The notes under the pieces were generated by a model, which was not told the DNA's origin, ran no database searches, and saw only the letters and a program-made list of their open reading frames with translations. DNA of 20,374 bases from JAAYJR01 sp964495655 (GTDB lineage: Bacteria; Bacteroidota; Bacteroidia; Bacteroidales; Prolixibacteraceae): the NCBI GenBank assembly GCA_964495655.1, contig CAZBWK010000073.1, forward strand, positions 1 through 20,374. Direction: 5' to 3'. The translations under genes and the position numbers were made by a program. This document shows positions 1 through 7,945 of the stretch, piece after piece (within the stretch, counting starts at the first letter, position 1; every line of letters begins with the position of its first letter).

Positions 1-594
1 TTTTAAATATTCCTCCTCTGTAATCAGTCCTTCGCATGGTCCTTTGCAATTACCAATATGATACTCTAAACAAACCCTGAATTTTCCAGATTGAATACTG
101 TTTTTCGTAAGTTTATAATTACAAGTTCTTACTTTATAATTGTACTGAAATAGCTCAAGCAAAGAGTTAACCATATAAACATTTGTATATGGTCCGAAAT
201 ATTTGGATCCGTCTTTTACAAGATCCCTTGTTTTTATAACCCTCGGAAAAGGTTCATTTACAATACAAATCCAGGGATAACTCTTATCATCTTTCAACCG
301 GATGTTATATCTGGGCTGATATTTCTTTATTAGATTGTTTTCTAATAACAAGGCATCCTGTTCTGTTTCAACAACTAAATACTTTATATCAGAAATATTT
401 CTGACTAACATTGCAGTTTTGTTATTGTCATGACGCTTTCTGAAGTAAGACGACACCCTTCTCTTAATATTCTTGGCCTTACCAATATATATCACAGAAT
501 TACAGGAATTGTAAAACTGATATATACCCGGCTTTTCAGGTAAACCGTATATTAAATCCTTTATTTGTTTATTATTGAATGCAATATCTCTCAA
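1..594 (-). CDS. uvrC: UvrABC system protein C (excinuclease subunit C), N-terminal part
   Basis: The frame is open from 594 to the window edge (198 codons); the rest of the protein lies to the left, outside the window. UvrC makes the dual incisions of nucleotide excision repair after UvrAB has located a lesion. Visible is the GIY-YIG nuclease domain that makes the 3' cut: GIYQFYN near residue 20, then VIYIGKAKNIKRRVSSYF, then the conserved ENNLIKKYQPRYNI and KDDKSYPWI blocks. A Cys-rich family motif, CLEYHIGNCKGPCEG, follows near residues 177-191. The best start is TTG at 594, one base after the apt stop codon. An in-frame stop lies just upstream (615-613) and no ATG is available between them. 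Last visible gene of the ybeY-mnmG-apt operon. The product is certain from sequence; the start is inferred. Confidence 0.95.
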   Translation of the reverse strand, partial: MRDIAFNNKQIKDLIYGLPEKPGIYQFYNSCNSVIYIGKAKNIKRRVSSYFRKRHDNNKTAMLVRNISDIKYLVVETEQDALLLENNLIKKYQPRYNIRLKDDKSYPWICIVNEPFPRVIKTRDLVKDGSKYFGPYTNVYMVNSLLELFQYNYKVRTCNYKLTKNSIQSGKFRVCLEYHIGNCKGPCEGLITEEEYLK

Positions 595-595
595 T

Positions 596-1120
596 TTAAT
601 CAGAGTATTTAACTAATACATTTGGATTATAACCATATATAATTTCTTTCTCAGAGGTTTGAATAATCTCCAGATCAATAAGAAAACAAAAGTAGATATT
701 AGAAACATCCAATTTTTTCAACATCCTTAGAACAGCAAAAGCAGTTCCACCTGTGGCAAGTAAATCGTCATGAACCAAAACGATATCATTTTTAGAAACA
801 GCATCCAGATGCATTTCAATAGTGTCCGCTCCATACTCTAATTCGTATGTTTCTGAAATTGTCATACCGGGCAATTTTCCTTTTTTCCTTACTGGAACAA
901 AGCCGGCATTCAGTTCGCTTGCTAAAATCCCACCTATAATAAATCCACGAGACTCAATGCCAATAACCTTACTTATACCTTTATCAATAAAACTCCCTTT
1001 AAATAATTTAATTACTTCATGAAGAGCATCATTATCTTTCAATAATGTAGTAATATCTTTAAAACTTATCCCTTTTGCAGGAAAATCCGGAATCTCTCTT
1101 ATTAAACTTTTTAAATTCAT
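596..1120 (-). CDS. apt: Adenine phosphoribosyltransferase
   Basis: Cytosolic purine-salvage enzyme that converts adenine and PRPP to AMP and pyrophosphate. The 174-residue length is normal for Apt. The N-terminal block IPDFPAKGISFKDITTLL (about residues 10-27) is the family signature. The block GIESRGFIIGG (54-64) is the usual active-site region. VLVHDDLLATGGTA (114-127) is the PRPP-binding loop with the paired acidic residues D118/D119. ATG start at 1120. It lies downstream of mnmG across a 28-bp spacer that contains a parS site, and its stop codon is followed after one base by the putative uvrC TTG start, so translational coupling is likely. No promoter is evident in the spacer; it is probably expressed from the upstream operon. 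Confidence 0.97.
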   Translation of the reverse strand: MNLKSLIREIPDFPAKGISFKDITTLLKDNDALHEVIKLFKGSFIDKGISKVIGIESRGFIIGGILASELNAGFVPVRKKGKLPGMTISETYELEYGADTIEMHLDAVSKNDIVLVHDDLLATGGTAFAVLRMLKKLDVSNIYFCFLIDLEIIQTSEKEIIYGYNPNVLVKYSD

Positions 1121-1132
1121 ATAGCTTTTTTT

Positions 1133-1148
1133 TGTTCCACGTGAAACA
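1133..1148. other. parS: parS centromere site (ParB/Spo0J binding site)
   Basis: The 16-mer TGTTCCACGTGAAACA fits the well-known bacterial chromosomal parS consensus TGTTNCACGTGAAACA. I recall this exact 16-mer as the parS inside Bacillus subtilis spo0J. It is nearly palindromic around CACGTG. It fills the spacer between the mnmG stop codon (1151-1149) and the poly-A tract ahead of apt, so it interrupts no coding sequence. ParB binds parS, spreads along DNA as a CTP clamp and recruits ParA and SMC for chromosome segregation. Function here is inferred from the sequence match; parA and parB are not in the window. Confidence 0.87.
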
Positions 1149-3032
1149 CTATCTGTTTAACAATATAAGTAATACATTAATATCGGATGGCGAAACACCA
1201 GAAATACGTTTTGCCTGTCCGATTGTTTTTGGTTTAATTTTTTCAAGCTTCTGTCTTGCTTCGGTTGATAATGATTTTAGTTCTGGATAATTAAATTTAC
1301 CATCAATGTTTATATTTTCAAATTTATCAAGCTTTTCAGCCAGGGCTTTTTCTCTGTTTATATATCCATTATATTTAATAGCAATTTCAACGCTTTCGAG
1401 AACTTCCCGGTTATTAATACAATTTAATTCATTCAAAAATTTTTGAAAAGGTTTAAGTGCGCTGATCAGTTCAAAAACAGAGACCTGCGGTCTTAGGATA
1501 ATATCTTTCAGTTTAACTCCCTGCTTAAGTAAAGATGTATCCTTTTTATCCAATAAGTTATTTACATAATGTGGTTTAACACTAAATTTGTTAGTAAATT
1601 CAATTATTCTCGTTACCTGGTTTCTTTTCTTATCTAATAAATTTTTTCGTTCCATGCTTGCCAATCCCAATTCATATCCTTTATCGGTTAATCGAAAATC
1701 AGCATTATCCTGCCTGAGTAAAATCCGAAACTCTGCCCTGCTTGTAAACATACGGTATGGCTCGTCAATTCCTTTAGTGACCAGGTCATCAATAAGCACA
1801 CCGATATACGCCTCATCTCTTTTTAAAGTAAATCCTTCTCTACTATTTGAGTGACACTTTATATGACCGTTAATACCGGCTATTAATCCCTGTGCGGCGG
1901 CTTCTTCATAACCAGTGGTGCCATTTATCTGACCGGCAAAAAAAAGATTTTTAATTAATTTGGTCTCTAAACTATGATATAATTGATCAGGCTCAAAAAA
2001 ATCGTATTCAATAGCATAACCCGGCCGGAAAATTTTTGCATACTCAAGTCCGGGTATATTATGTAATGCCTTGTATTGAACATCCCACGGCAAAGAAGAT
2101 GAAAAGCCATTCAGATAATACTCTACAGTTTTCTCCCCTTCAGGCTCCAAAAAAAGCTGGTGCCTCTCTTTTCCTGAAAAAGTAACCAATTTCGACTCGA
2201 TGCTTGGACAATATCTCGGTCCAATACTTTGAATAGTGCCGTCAAACATAGGAGCAATATCAAATCCTTTTTTAAGCTCATTGTGAACCAGGCTATTAGT
2301 ATATGTTATCCAGCATGACCTTTTTTTTAATTCAGACCTTGTGCCCGGTAAATAAGAAAATGTGTGATCATTCTCATCATCAGGCTGTTCAATGAATTTG
2401 GAAAAATCAACAGTACGTCCGTCAATTCTTACAGGAGTACCGGTTTTTAACCTGCCTGTTCTGAATCCTAACTCCCTTAACCTGCCTGTTAAACCATCTG
2501 AGGAAAGCTCTCCAATTCTTCCTCCGCTCATTTTTGAAGATCCAATATGTATTAAGCCATTTAAAAAAGTGCCATTGGTTAAAATAACTACATTTGAATG
2601 GAATATAACTCCTATACTGGTTTTAACCCCTGTCACTTTTTTATCCTCTATAATAACATCTTCTACAACGTCCTGCCATAAATCGAGATTATCAATATTT
2701 TCCAATGCTTCTCTCCATAAAGAACTAAATACAAACCTGTCATTTTGGGATCTGGGACTCCACATTGCAGGCCCTTTAGAAAGATTTAACATTCTAAATT
2801 GAATAGCACTCCTGTCAGAAATAATTCCTGAAATACCACCGAGCGCATCAATCTCCCTTACTATCTGGCCTTTTGCAATACCACCCATAGCAGGATTACA
2901 AGACATTTGGGCGTATTTACTCATATCCATAGTAATAAGCAATGTTTTTGAGCCTAAATTAGCTGCTGCTGCTGCTGCTTCGCACCCGGCATGACCTCCA
3001 CCAACAACAATAATATCATAATTCAATTTCAT
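1149..3032 (-). CDS. mnmG: tRNA uridine-5-carboxymethylaminomethyl modification enzyme MnmG (GidA)
   Basis: FAD-dependent partner of MnmE. Together they install the (carboxymethyl)aminomethyl group on wobble U34 of several tRNAs in the cytosol, which improves decoding of A/G-ending codons. The 627-residue length is typical. The FAD dinucleotide-binding motif GGGHAGCEAA sits at residues 11-20. MSCNPAMGGIAKGQIVREID (about 43-62), the block TGRLKTGTPVR, and FFAGQINGTTGYEEAAAQG near residue 366 are family signatures. The C-terminal helical domain with TIGQAKRISGVSPSDI contacts MnmE. ATG start at 3032 overlaps the ybeY stop by 4 bases (ATGA), suggesting translational coupling. A run of six Ala codons (GCA-rich, 2962-2979) lies in the FAD-motif helix; similar Ala-rich helices are usual in this family. 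Confidence 0.98.
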   Translation of the reverse strand: MKLNYDIIVVGGGHAGCEAAAAAANLGSKTLLITMDMSKYAQMSCNPAMGGIAKGQIVREIDALGGISGIISDRSAIQFRMLNLSKGPAMWSPRSQNDRFVFSSLWREALENIDNLDLWQDVVEDVIIEDKKVTGVKTSIGVIFHSNVVILTNGTFLNGLIHIGSSKMSGGRIGELSSDGLTGRLRELGFRTGRLKTGTPVRIDGRTVDFSKFIEQPDDENDHTFSYLPGTRSELKKRSCWITYTNSLVHNELKKGFDIAPMFDGTIQSIGPRYCPSIESKLVTFSGKERHQLFLEPEGEKTVEYYLNGFSSSLPWDVQYKALHNIPGLEYAKIFRPGYAIEYDFFEPDQLYHSLETKLIKNLFFAGQINGTTGYEEAAAQGLIAGINGHIKCHSNSREGFTLKRDEAYIGVLIDDLVTKGIDEPYRMFTSRAEFRILLRQDNADFRLTDKGYELGLASMERKNLLDKKRNQVTRIIEFTNKFSVKPHYVNNLLDKKDTSLLKQGVKLKDIILRPQVSVFELISALKPFQKFLNELNCINNREVLESVEIAIKYNGYINREKALAEKLDKFENINIDGKFNYPELKSLSTEARQKLEKIKPKTIGQAKRISGVSPSDINVLLILLNR

Positions 3033-3466
3033 CGATAAAAATTATTTAAATCCAAACCATCAAGGTAATGATCTTCCCTGGATCGCATAATCCTCTTCTC
3101 CTCAGGATTATTATCTTCAAACCCGGTCAAATGCAATACACCATGAAATACCACTCTTGTAATCTCGTTAATGAAAGGAACTTTAAACTTAACAGCATTT
3201 TCTCTGACACGATCAACACTAATAAAAAGGTCGCCACTAATTGAATCATCTTCACCATAATTAAAAGCTATTATGTCAGTATAATAATCATGATTTAGAT
3301 ATTTCTCATTCAATTTGATTAAATATTCATCACTACAGAAAATAATACTTATCTCACCCAAACTTTTAGAGATATCCCTGATGATATTGAAAATCCGATT
3401 TTTAATTAGTTCTTCCGGAAAATCAAATAATTCTGTCTCCTCAAAGAAAAAATTTATATAATTCAC
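3029..3466 (-). CDS. ybeY: Endoribonuclease YbeY (16S rRNA maturation)
   Basis: Metal-dependent endoribonuclease involved in 16S rRNA 3'-end maturation and ribosome quality control. It is 145 residues, a normal length. The family core is HGVLHLTGFED (108-118), preceded by YYTDIIAFNYG and SGDLFISVDRV. H108 and H112 are the first two zinc ligands. The usual third ligand, His of the GxDH motif in Proteobacteria, is replaced by Asp-type residues here (E117/D118); from memory, Bacteroidota homologues commonly read GYKD at this point, so this is probably a lineage trait and not a defect. Start is GTG at 3466, overlapping the upstream ATPase stop (GTGA); the stop overlaps mnmG. Both overlaps indicate one tightly coupled transcript. 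Confidence 0.95.
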   Translation of the reverse strand: MNYINFFFEETELFDFPEELIKNRIFNIIRDISKSLGEISIIFCSDEYLIKLNEKYLNHDYYTDIIAFNYGEDDSISGDLFISVDRVRENAVKFKVPFINEITRVVFHGVLHLTGFEDNNPEEKRIMRSREDHYLDGLDLNNFYR

Positions 3467-3870
3467 TTAACTTCGATTTTGATTCTGACACAACTACCAT
3501 TGTTTGAAAACTCAATACATTCACATAATGATTTAATTATATGCAAACCCCTCCCCGACTCTCTTTTAATAAATTCATCTTTAGTCGGATCAGTAATACA
3601 GTTAAAGTTAAACCCTTTCCCCTCGTCTATAATCTCTGCAAAAATTAAATCATTATCATAGAGAATTTTTACTGCAACAGTTTTTGCTAAATCGTTTTTA
3701 TTGCCATGATGTATAGCATTCATTATCGCCTCTGAAATACACAATAATACTTTATTAAAGTTTCTCATTGGACAATTCCATTTTCTGAAATATTCAAAAA
3801 GAAAGCTTTCCACTTTCCTTATCTCTCTTTCATCAGATTTGATTATAAGTATTTCAGACCTGCTATCCAC
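3463..3870 (-). CDS. RsbW-like GHKL ATPase (anti-sigma regulatory factor family)
   Basis: Small stand-alone HATPase_c domain protein of 135 residues, the size of RsbW/SpoIIAB anti-sigma kinases. Visible ATP-site boxes are the N-box EAIMNAIHHGN (47-57), the G1 box DEGKGF (82-87) and the G2 box SGRGLHII (105-112). Proteins of this family bind a sigma factor or phosphorylate an STAS anti-sigma antagonist, but neither partner is in the window, so the target is unknown. Start is GTG at 3870, directly abutting the stop codon of the DUF4175 gene (3873-3871); the 3' end overlaps ybeY by 4 bases. Placement inside a translation/RNA-maturation operon looks like a lineage arrangement and does not reveal its partner. 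Family assignment is firm; anti-sigma role is inference. Confidence 0.85.
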   Translation of the reverse strand: MDSRSEILIIKSDEREIRKVESFLFEYFRKWNCPMRNFNKVLLCISEAIMNAIHHGNKNDLAKTVAVKILYDNDLIFAEIIDEGKGFNFNCITDPTKDEFIKRESGRGLHIIKSLCECIEFSNNGSCVRIKIEVK

Positions 3871-6800
3871 TTAATTTTCAACCTTATTAATGTAATCTTT
3901 AAACTTTTTATTATAAAAATTGGTTAATTTATGGGTATCCCTGTTTAGCATCTCGATAGAAAACTTTTCCTCTTTTATAAACTCAAAGAATTCAACCGGA
4001 TTACTATAGAAATCATCTGCTAACTGCCTTTCTCTTTTTTCTTCGAATTCTCTTTCAAGATCAGCCTTTTCAGCCTCTAACAAACGAGTAGTAATAAGAT
4101 TTTGTCTTGAGATCATTTCTGAACTAATATTTTTATTAAGAAGCTGTTGTCTGTTTTGTTCCAATATTTCATCTACCTGTTGCAACGCTTTCTGAGCACC
4201 ACTCCCAACAGATCCGTTATTCATAATGTCTCTGAGCATCTGTTGCATCATCTCATGCTCCATAAGCATTTGTCCGAACTGTTCACTCATATTATCAGGA
4301 TTACCGCCTTTCAATTGGTCAATCATCTTCTCTAATTGCTTTCTGATATTTTCAGAAGTCTCTTTTAATAAATTCATTCCTTCTTTACCACCTCCCTGAG
4401 GATTTTCACAATTACAATCACCGGGTTTGGCATTAGCCAATTGCTTTTCGAGATTCTCCAAAGCTTCATTTAACAGAAGTGCAAGATTATTAAGGGATGT
4501 CATAACATATTGCTGGCTAACAGTGGCATCCGATAAATGTCCCTCCCCTAACTGTTCACCCGTCTTTTCCAGATTAAATTCAATGCTTAATAACTCATTA
4601 TTGACAGTACTGTTAATCTGAGGAGTTCTTTTTGCCAATGCATATAATGAGTCTCTTACAATTTTATTTTGATCATAAATACGCTTTTGCTGCACGTTAA
4701 GGGTATTTAACAGAGGATCATTATTACTTATACCATTTAAACTTTTAATAATATCCTCTTGAGTAAAAGATAAATAAATTAGGTTTCCAAGGATTTGCAT
4801 TAAGTTTTTAATATTCTCAGTCTGTTGTTCAATATTATTAGAATTAAGCATTTGCTGCATTGCAAAAACAGCGTTTTCTATCAAATCAGAGGTCTCTTTC
4901 AGACTATTTTCAGATTTTCTTCTTTCCCTTTTATTTAATTTTTCAATCGTATGATCAATACTCTTATTAATATCAAAAAATTCATCTTCAAAATGGTCGA
5001 AGTTAATTTTCTTATTTAATTCACTGTTGATTTTAAGAGCTTCATTCAATTTCTTTTGTATATATTCAATGTTATCCTTATGGTCTGACACCTTAGGAAG
5101 GATCTCTTCAAAATTTTTACTTTCCGATATCTCCTTTTGATAATTACCTTCTTCAATACCAATCTGTGTAAGTTCATCAATAACATTTTGTATCTCTTTT
5201 TCAACCTTCATTCTTTTTAGCATCTCCAAATTTCTATCCACCTGATTTTGAAGATCTTCATAACTCAGATTCATTTTATTTGATAATTGGTTGAACTTTT
5301 TACTGTCATACTCCTGAGCAAGCTTATTGAACTCTTCTAGCAGCTCTCTTAACTCGTCAGTGAAAACCTCTTCAAGCAGTTCTTCAATTTGTTGCTGCTT
5401 TTCCTTAATTGATTCATTTTGAGGATTATAAGAATCAGAGTAGTTATTTAATTTCTCATTATTCAGTTTAATCTCTTCATACAGTTGCTCAAGTCTGTTC
5501 TGTTTGGAAATAATATCATTTGCCATTTGAGATTTTTCCCAATCAGTAATATTTGAATCCATATTTTTGAGTCTCATGTTTCTGAGATCATTTTGAATTT
5601 CATTTGTTAATTCCCTGCTTTCCTGCAGCATTCTTTCAAGATTTTTAAATTGTTCATTCTCAGATAATGCAACCTCTGTCCTATCAGGCAGGTTATAAAC
5701 AAAATTATTGGAAGTTGTTGATTTATAGTTGTTTATTACATCATTATCTGTTACTTTGAAATAATAGGAAATTGAACCTGAATTTGATTTAAGTGAAGCA
5801 AAATCAAAACTAAAATAAAAATCCTGATCATTTAAATTCTTAATGACCGGTATTGTTACAGATGAGTCTGCATTATCAATATTGAAATGAAATCCAAGAT
5901 TTGTAAATCCGTAATCATCCCCGATAATGCCTTTGAAAAAAAATCGAGTCATTTTAATTGAATCCTGAACCATTACTACTTTTATTTCAGGATAAAGATC
6001 AGGCACAACATCAATCGTTGAAGAGAGGGCCAATTCGGGGTCAGTTTTAAAATTTTCAATTATTACATTATAATCAGTGGTTTTATAAAAACTTTTTGAA
6101 ACTGTGTAATACTCCCTATCATCTTTAATAGCAGCAATACCGGCAGTGTCATTAAAATTTAAATAAAGTGAATCAATATCTATCCCGGCAAAACGCCAGC
6201 TGATATGAGTACCAGCAGGTACCTGCAGGTCACCAACATTATTAAATGTTTTATCATTTAAACCGGTATATGCAGGTGGCTCTATGGTTATATCAAATTT
6301 ATTAATCCCGGGGGATGGAAGTATTTTTAATTCAAAACTTTCAGATCTATAATGTAAATCAGTAAAATAGAATTCAATATTATTTATAACTGAAGGTATT
6401 TCATATTCAAATCGTTTATCTGAAATATTTCTCATCAGATAATTGCTTCCTTCAATATTCAAATATACATTATCGGGCATTATATCACCTTTACATTCCA
6501 CAGCTAATTTATATGGCTCACCTTTTTTTACAATCAACTTATTATTAATCAAATGAAAACTGAACGGAGCCGGTTTGATGAATTGCTGCTTATAATGCAC
6601 AATCCTTTTTACAGGTTCAGTATAAAATGACCTGTTAGTCAAAAAAAGTGAAATTGATATAACAGCACTAACCAAAAAATATAAAATTATAATTTTAAGG
6701 TTTTTAAATTGTACGGCACTTTTGAAATTAAATATATTAAGATCCGCAATCTTTTGATCGATACTTGCCTTTAATAAATCTGCAGAATATTTGGAATCAT

Positions 6801-7155
6801 TAATTTCTGATAATTCAATAATATTAAGCAATTTATCTTTAATATCAGCAAAATGATTCTGTATAAACCTTGAACTACCCTTTATATCAATAGGTTTAAT
6901 AATATGAAAAAGCTTCAGGAGTGGAATTATTATAAACTGCACAGTCAGCAAAAATCCAAACACAATAAAACCATAGAAAATAACTTTACGAATATCAGAA
7001 TCGAGATAAATAAAGTATTCCAAAAAAGAAAAAAGAGTGAAAACTGTCACCAACAGAAACGAAGTAATAATAAAGCCTTCGGTTATTTTATAAAAATAAT
7101 ACCTGTTTCGAAAGGCACTAATTTTTTTAACAAGTATGTTAAAATCTTTTGTCAT
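3871..7155 (-). CDS. DUF4175-family membrane protein with long coiled coils
   Basis: Large protein of 1094 residues recognised as the Bacteroidota DUF4175 family; its biochemical function is not established. Hydrophobic segments lie at about residues 24-50, 58-85 and 152-172, so the N-terminus is anchored in the inner membrane. Residues about 190-490 are beta-rich, with Pro/Gly-rich stretches resembling extracytoplasmic Ig-like modules (for example IEPPAYTGLNDKTF). From about 500 onward the chain is Glu/Gln/Asn/Leu-rich and predicted to be coiled coil (EQFKNLERMLQESRELTNEI), interrupted by CNCENPQGGGKEG near residue 925. ATG start at 7155 has a good upstream purine tract (AGGAG, about 11 bases before the start), one of the clearest ribosome sites here. 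It is the first gene of the minus-strand operon that continues to uvrC. Confidence 0.82.
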   Translation of the reverse strand: MTKDFNILVKKISAFRNRYYFYKITEGFIITSFLLVTVFTLFSFLEYFIYLDSDIRKVIFYGFIVFGFLLTVQFIIIPLLKLFHIIKPIDIKGSSRFIQNHFADIKDKLLNIIELSEINDSKYSADLLKASIDQKIADLNIFNFKSAVQFKNLKIIILYFLVSAVISISLFLTNRSFYTEPVKRIVHYKQQFIKPAPFSFHLINNKLIVKKGEPYKLAVECKGDIMPDNVYLNIEGSNYLMRNISDKRFEYEIPSVINNIEFYFTDLHYRSESFELKILPSPGINKFDITIEPPAYTGLNDKTFNNVGDLQVPAGTHISWRFAGIDIDSLYLNFNDTAGIAAIKDDREYYTVSKSFYKTTDYNVIIENFKTDPELALSSTIDVVPDLYPEIKVVMVQDSIKMTRFFFKGIIGDDYGFTNLGFHFNIDNADSSVTIPVIKNLNDQDFYFSFDFASLKSNSGSISYYFKVTDNDVINNYKSTTSNNFVYNLPDRTEVALSENEQFKNLERMLQESRELTNEIQNDLRNMRLKNMDSNITDWEKSQMANDIISKQNRLEQLYEEIKLNNEKLNNYSDSYNPQNESIKEKQQQIEELLEEVFTDELRELLEEFNKLAQEYDSKKFNQLSNKMNLSYEDLQNQVDRNLEMLKRMKVEKEIQNVIDELTQIGIEEGNYQKEISESKNFEEILPKVSDHKDNIEYIQKKLNEALKINSELNKKINFDHFEDEFFDINKSIDHTIEKLNKRERRKSENSLKETSDLIENAVFAMQQMLNSNNIEQQTENIKNLMQILGNLIYLSFTQEDIIKSLNGISNNDPLLNTLNVQQKRIYDQNKIVRDSLYALAKRTPQINSTVNNELLSIEFNLEKTGEQLGEGHLSDATVSQQYVMTSLNNLALLLNEALENLEKQLANAKPGDCNCENPQGGGKEGMNLLKETSENIRKQLEKMIDQLKGGNPDNMSEQFGQMLMEHEMMQQMLRDIMNNGSVGSGAQKALQQVDEILEQNRQQLLNKNISSEMISRQNLITTRLLEAEKADLEREFEEKRERQLADDFYSNPVEFFEFIKEEKFSIEMLNRDTHKLTNFYNKKFKDYINKVEN

Positions 7156-7567
7156 CGAAAATATTCTCCTACTATACAGTATCTTACTAATACATTTATT
7201 ACCATTAATTGTTCAAAAAACAAAAGTAATCTTTTATAATAAAATTTGTACATCTCTCAATTTTTTACATCATAAACATTAACAGATCAACAGTCATTCA
7301 ATTCTTAATAAATTTCAAAAACTTTTTCACATATAATAAACGTTAATACTACTGATCTTCTTACATTATTTTATATTAACAACTGTGAAAAAATATTTTA
7401 ATTAATTGATTATTAAATAATATACTTCAACAAAAATACATATTAATGTTATTTAAAATGAATCTCCTATCTTTATAACTTTTTAAAAGAAATAATTAAC
7501 AGTTTTAACAGCATATAAATAACATCATACTAAATACTATCTTTAAATAAGAAAAATATATTTTGTT
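7156..7567. other. AT-rich divergent intergenic region, no gene found
   Basis: This 412-bp gap separates the minus-strand operon from the plus-strand receiver-ruvB pair and should hold both promoters. It is strongly AT-rich with stops in all frames, and I found no protein, tRNA or known riboswitch in it. On the minus strand two TAnnTTTG -7 candidates are visible: TACTTTTG (7228-7221) and TATTTTTG (7438-7431). Neither has a clear -33 TTG at 19-21 bases. No perfect TAnnTTTG occurs close to the plus-strand gene. A nested inverted repeat (7323-7392) and paired YAACAG motifs (7280-7293 and 7497-7511) stand out. No DnaA box of the form TTATCCACA was seen. Confidence 0.6.
7323..7392. repeat. Nested inverted repeat in intergenic region
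   Basis: Outer arms TTTTTCACA (7323-7331) and TGTGAAAAA (7384-7392) are perfect 9-bp complements. Nested inside them, GTTAATA (7342-7348) and TATTAAC (7374-7380) are perfect 7-bp complements. The spacing between arms is 10 bases on the left and 3 on the right, and the central loop is 25 bases. It could be a protein-binding site or a long hairpin; there is no adjacent T-tract, so it is not an obvious terminator. Confidence 0.55.
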
Positions 7568-7945
7568 TTGAAAATACTTTTAGTAGAAGATAATTTACTT
7601 AATCAAAAAGTAGTAAGCTTCCACCTAAAAAAAAGGAACTACGAAGTAAAGTGTGTGACGAATTGGGTTGAAGTAATGGATATTATAAAAAATGAATCGA
7701 TAGATATGATTTTTATGGATATCATGCTTCCTGAGAAAAATGGCTTTGAAATAACAAATGAAATCAGAGAATTTGAAAAATGCAAAGGAATAAAAAAAGG
7801 TATACCTATTATTGCCCTTACCGCCAATACTCTTGATAACGATAAAGATAAATGTATTCAAGCCGGAATGAATGAATATTTAGCCAAACCATTTACAGCT
7901 CTGGATTTATATAAAGTAATAGATAATATAATAAGCCAAACCTGA
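7568..7945 (+). CDS. Stand-alone response-regulator receiver domain (CheY/DivK-like)
   Basis: The 125 residues form a single REC domain with no output domain. The acidic pocket is E7/D8 (VEDN), the phospho-acceptor is D51 (FMDIMLP), the switch Thr is T85 (ALTAN) and the conserved Lys is K107 (AKPF). The LTANTLDND and CIQAGMNEYLAKPF segments resemble receivers found in hybrid histidine kinases and phosphorelays. It would pass or hold a phosphoryl group, or act by protein contact; no cognate kinase is in the window. Start is TTG at 7568: the VEDN strand must be included, there is an in-frame stop at 7544-7546, and no ATG lies between. The stop overlaps the ruvB start as TGATG, so the two genes are translationally coupled. 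Confidence 0.9.
   Translation: MKILLVEDNLLNQKVVSFHLKKRNYEVKCVTNWVEVMDIIKNESIDMIFMDIMLPEKNGFEITNEIREFEKCKGIKKGIPIIALTANTLDNDKDKCIQAGMNEYLAKPFTALDLYKVIDNIISQT

Noticed and set aside
822..1022. Antisense open frame opposite apt, and similar ORFs opposite mnmG, uvrC-side and DUF4175 genes
   Set aside because: These are shadows of well-supported genes, with no recognisable protein features or initiation signals.
2447..2491. Duplicated AACCTGCCTGTT in mnmG
   Set aside because: It reflects two TGRL segments in a conserved part of the protein (GLTGRLRELGFRTGRLK) and is not a separate element.
2962..2979. Six GCT units (trinucleotide repeat) in mnmG
   Set aside because: They encode an Ala-rich helix right after GGGHAGCE, which is normal in MnmG; there is no sign of frameshifting repeat expansion.
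3029..3466. YbeY lacking the third canonical histidine
   Set aside because: As I recall, Bacteroidota YbeY proteins commonly have Asp in this motif; the rest of the core is intact, so it is not a broken gene.
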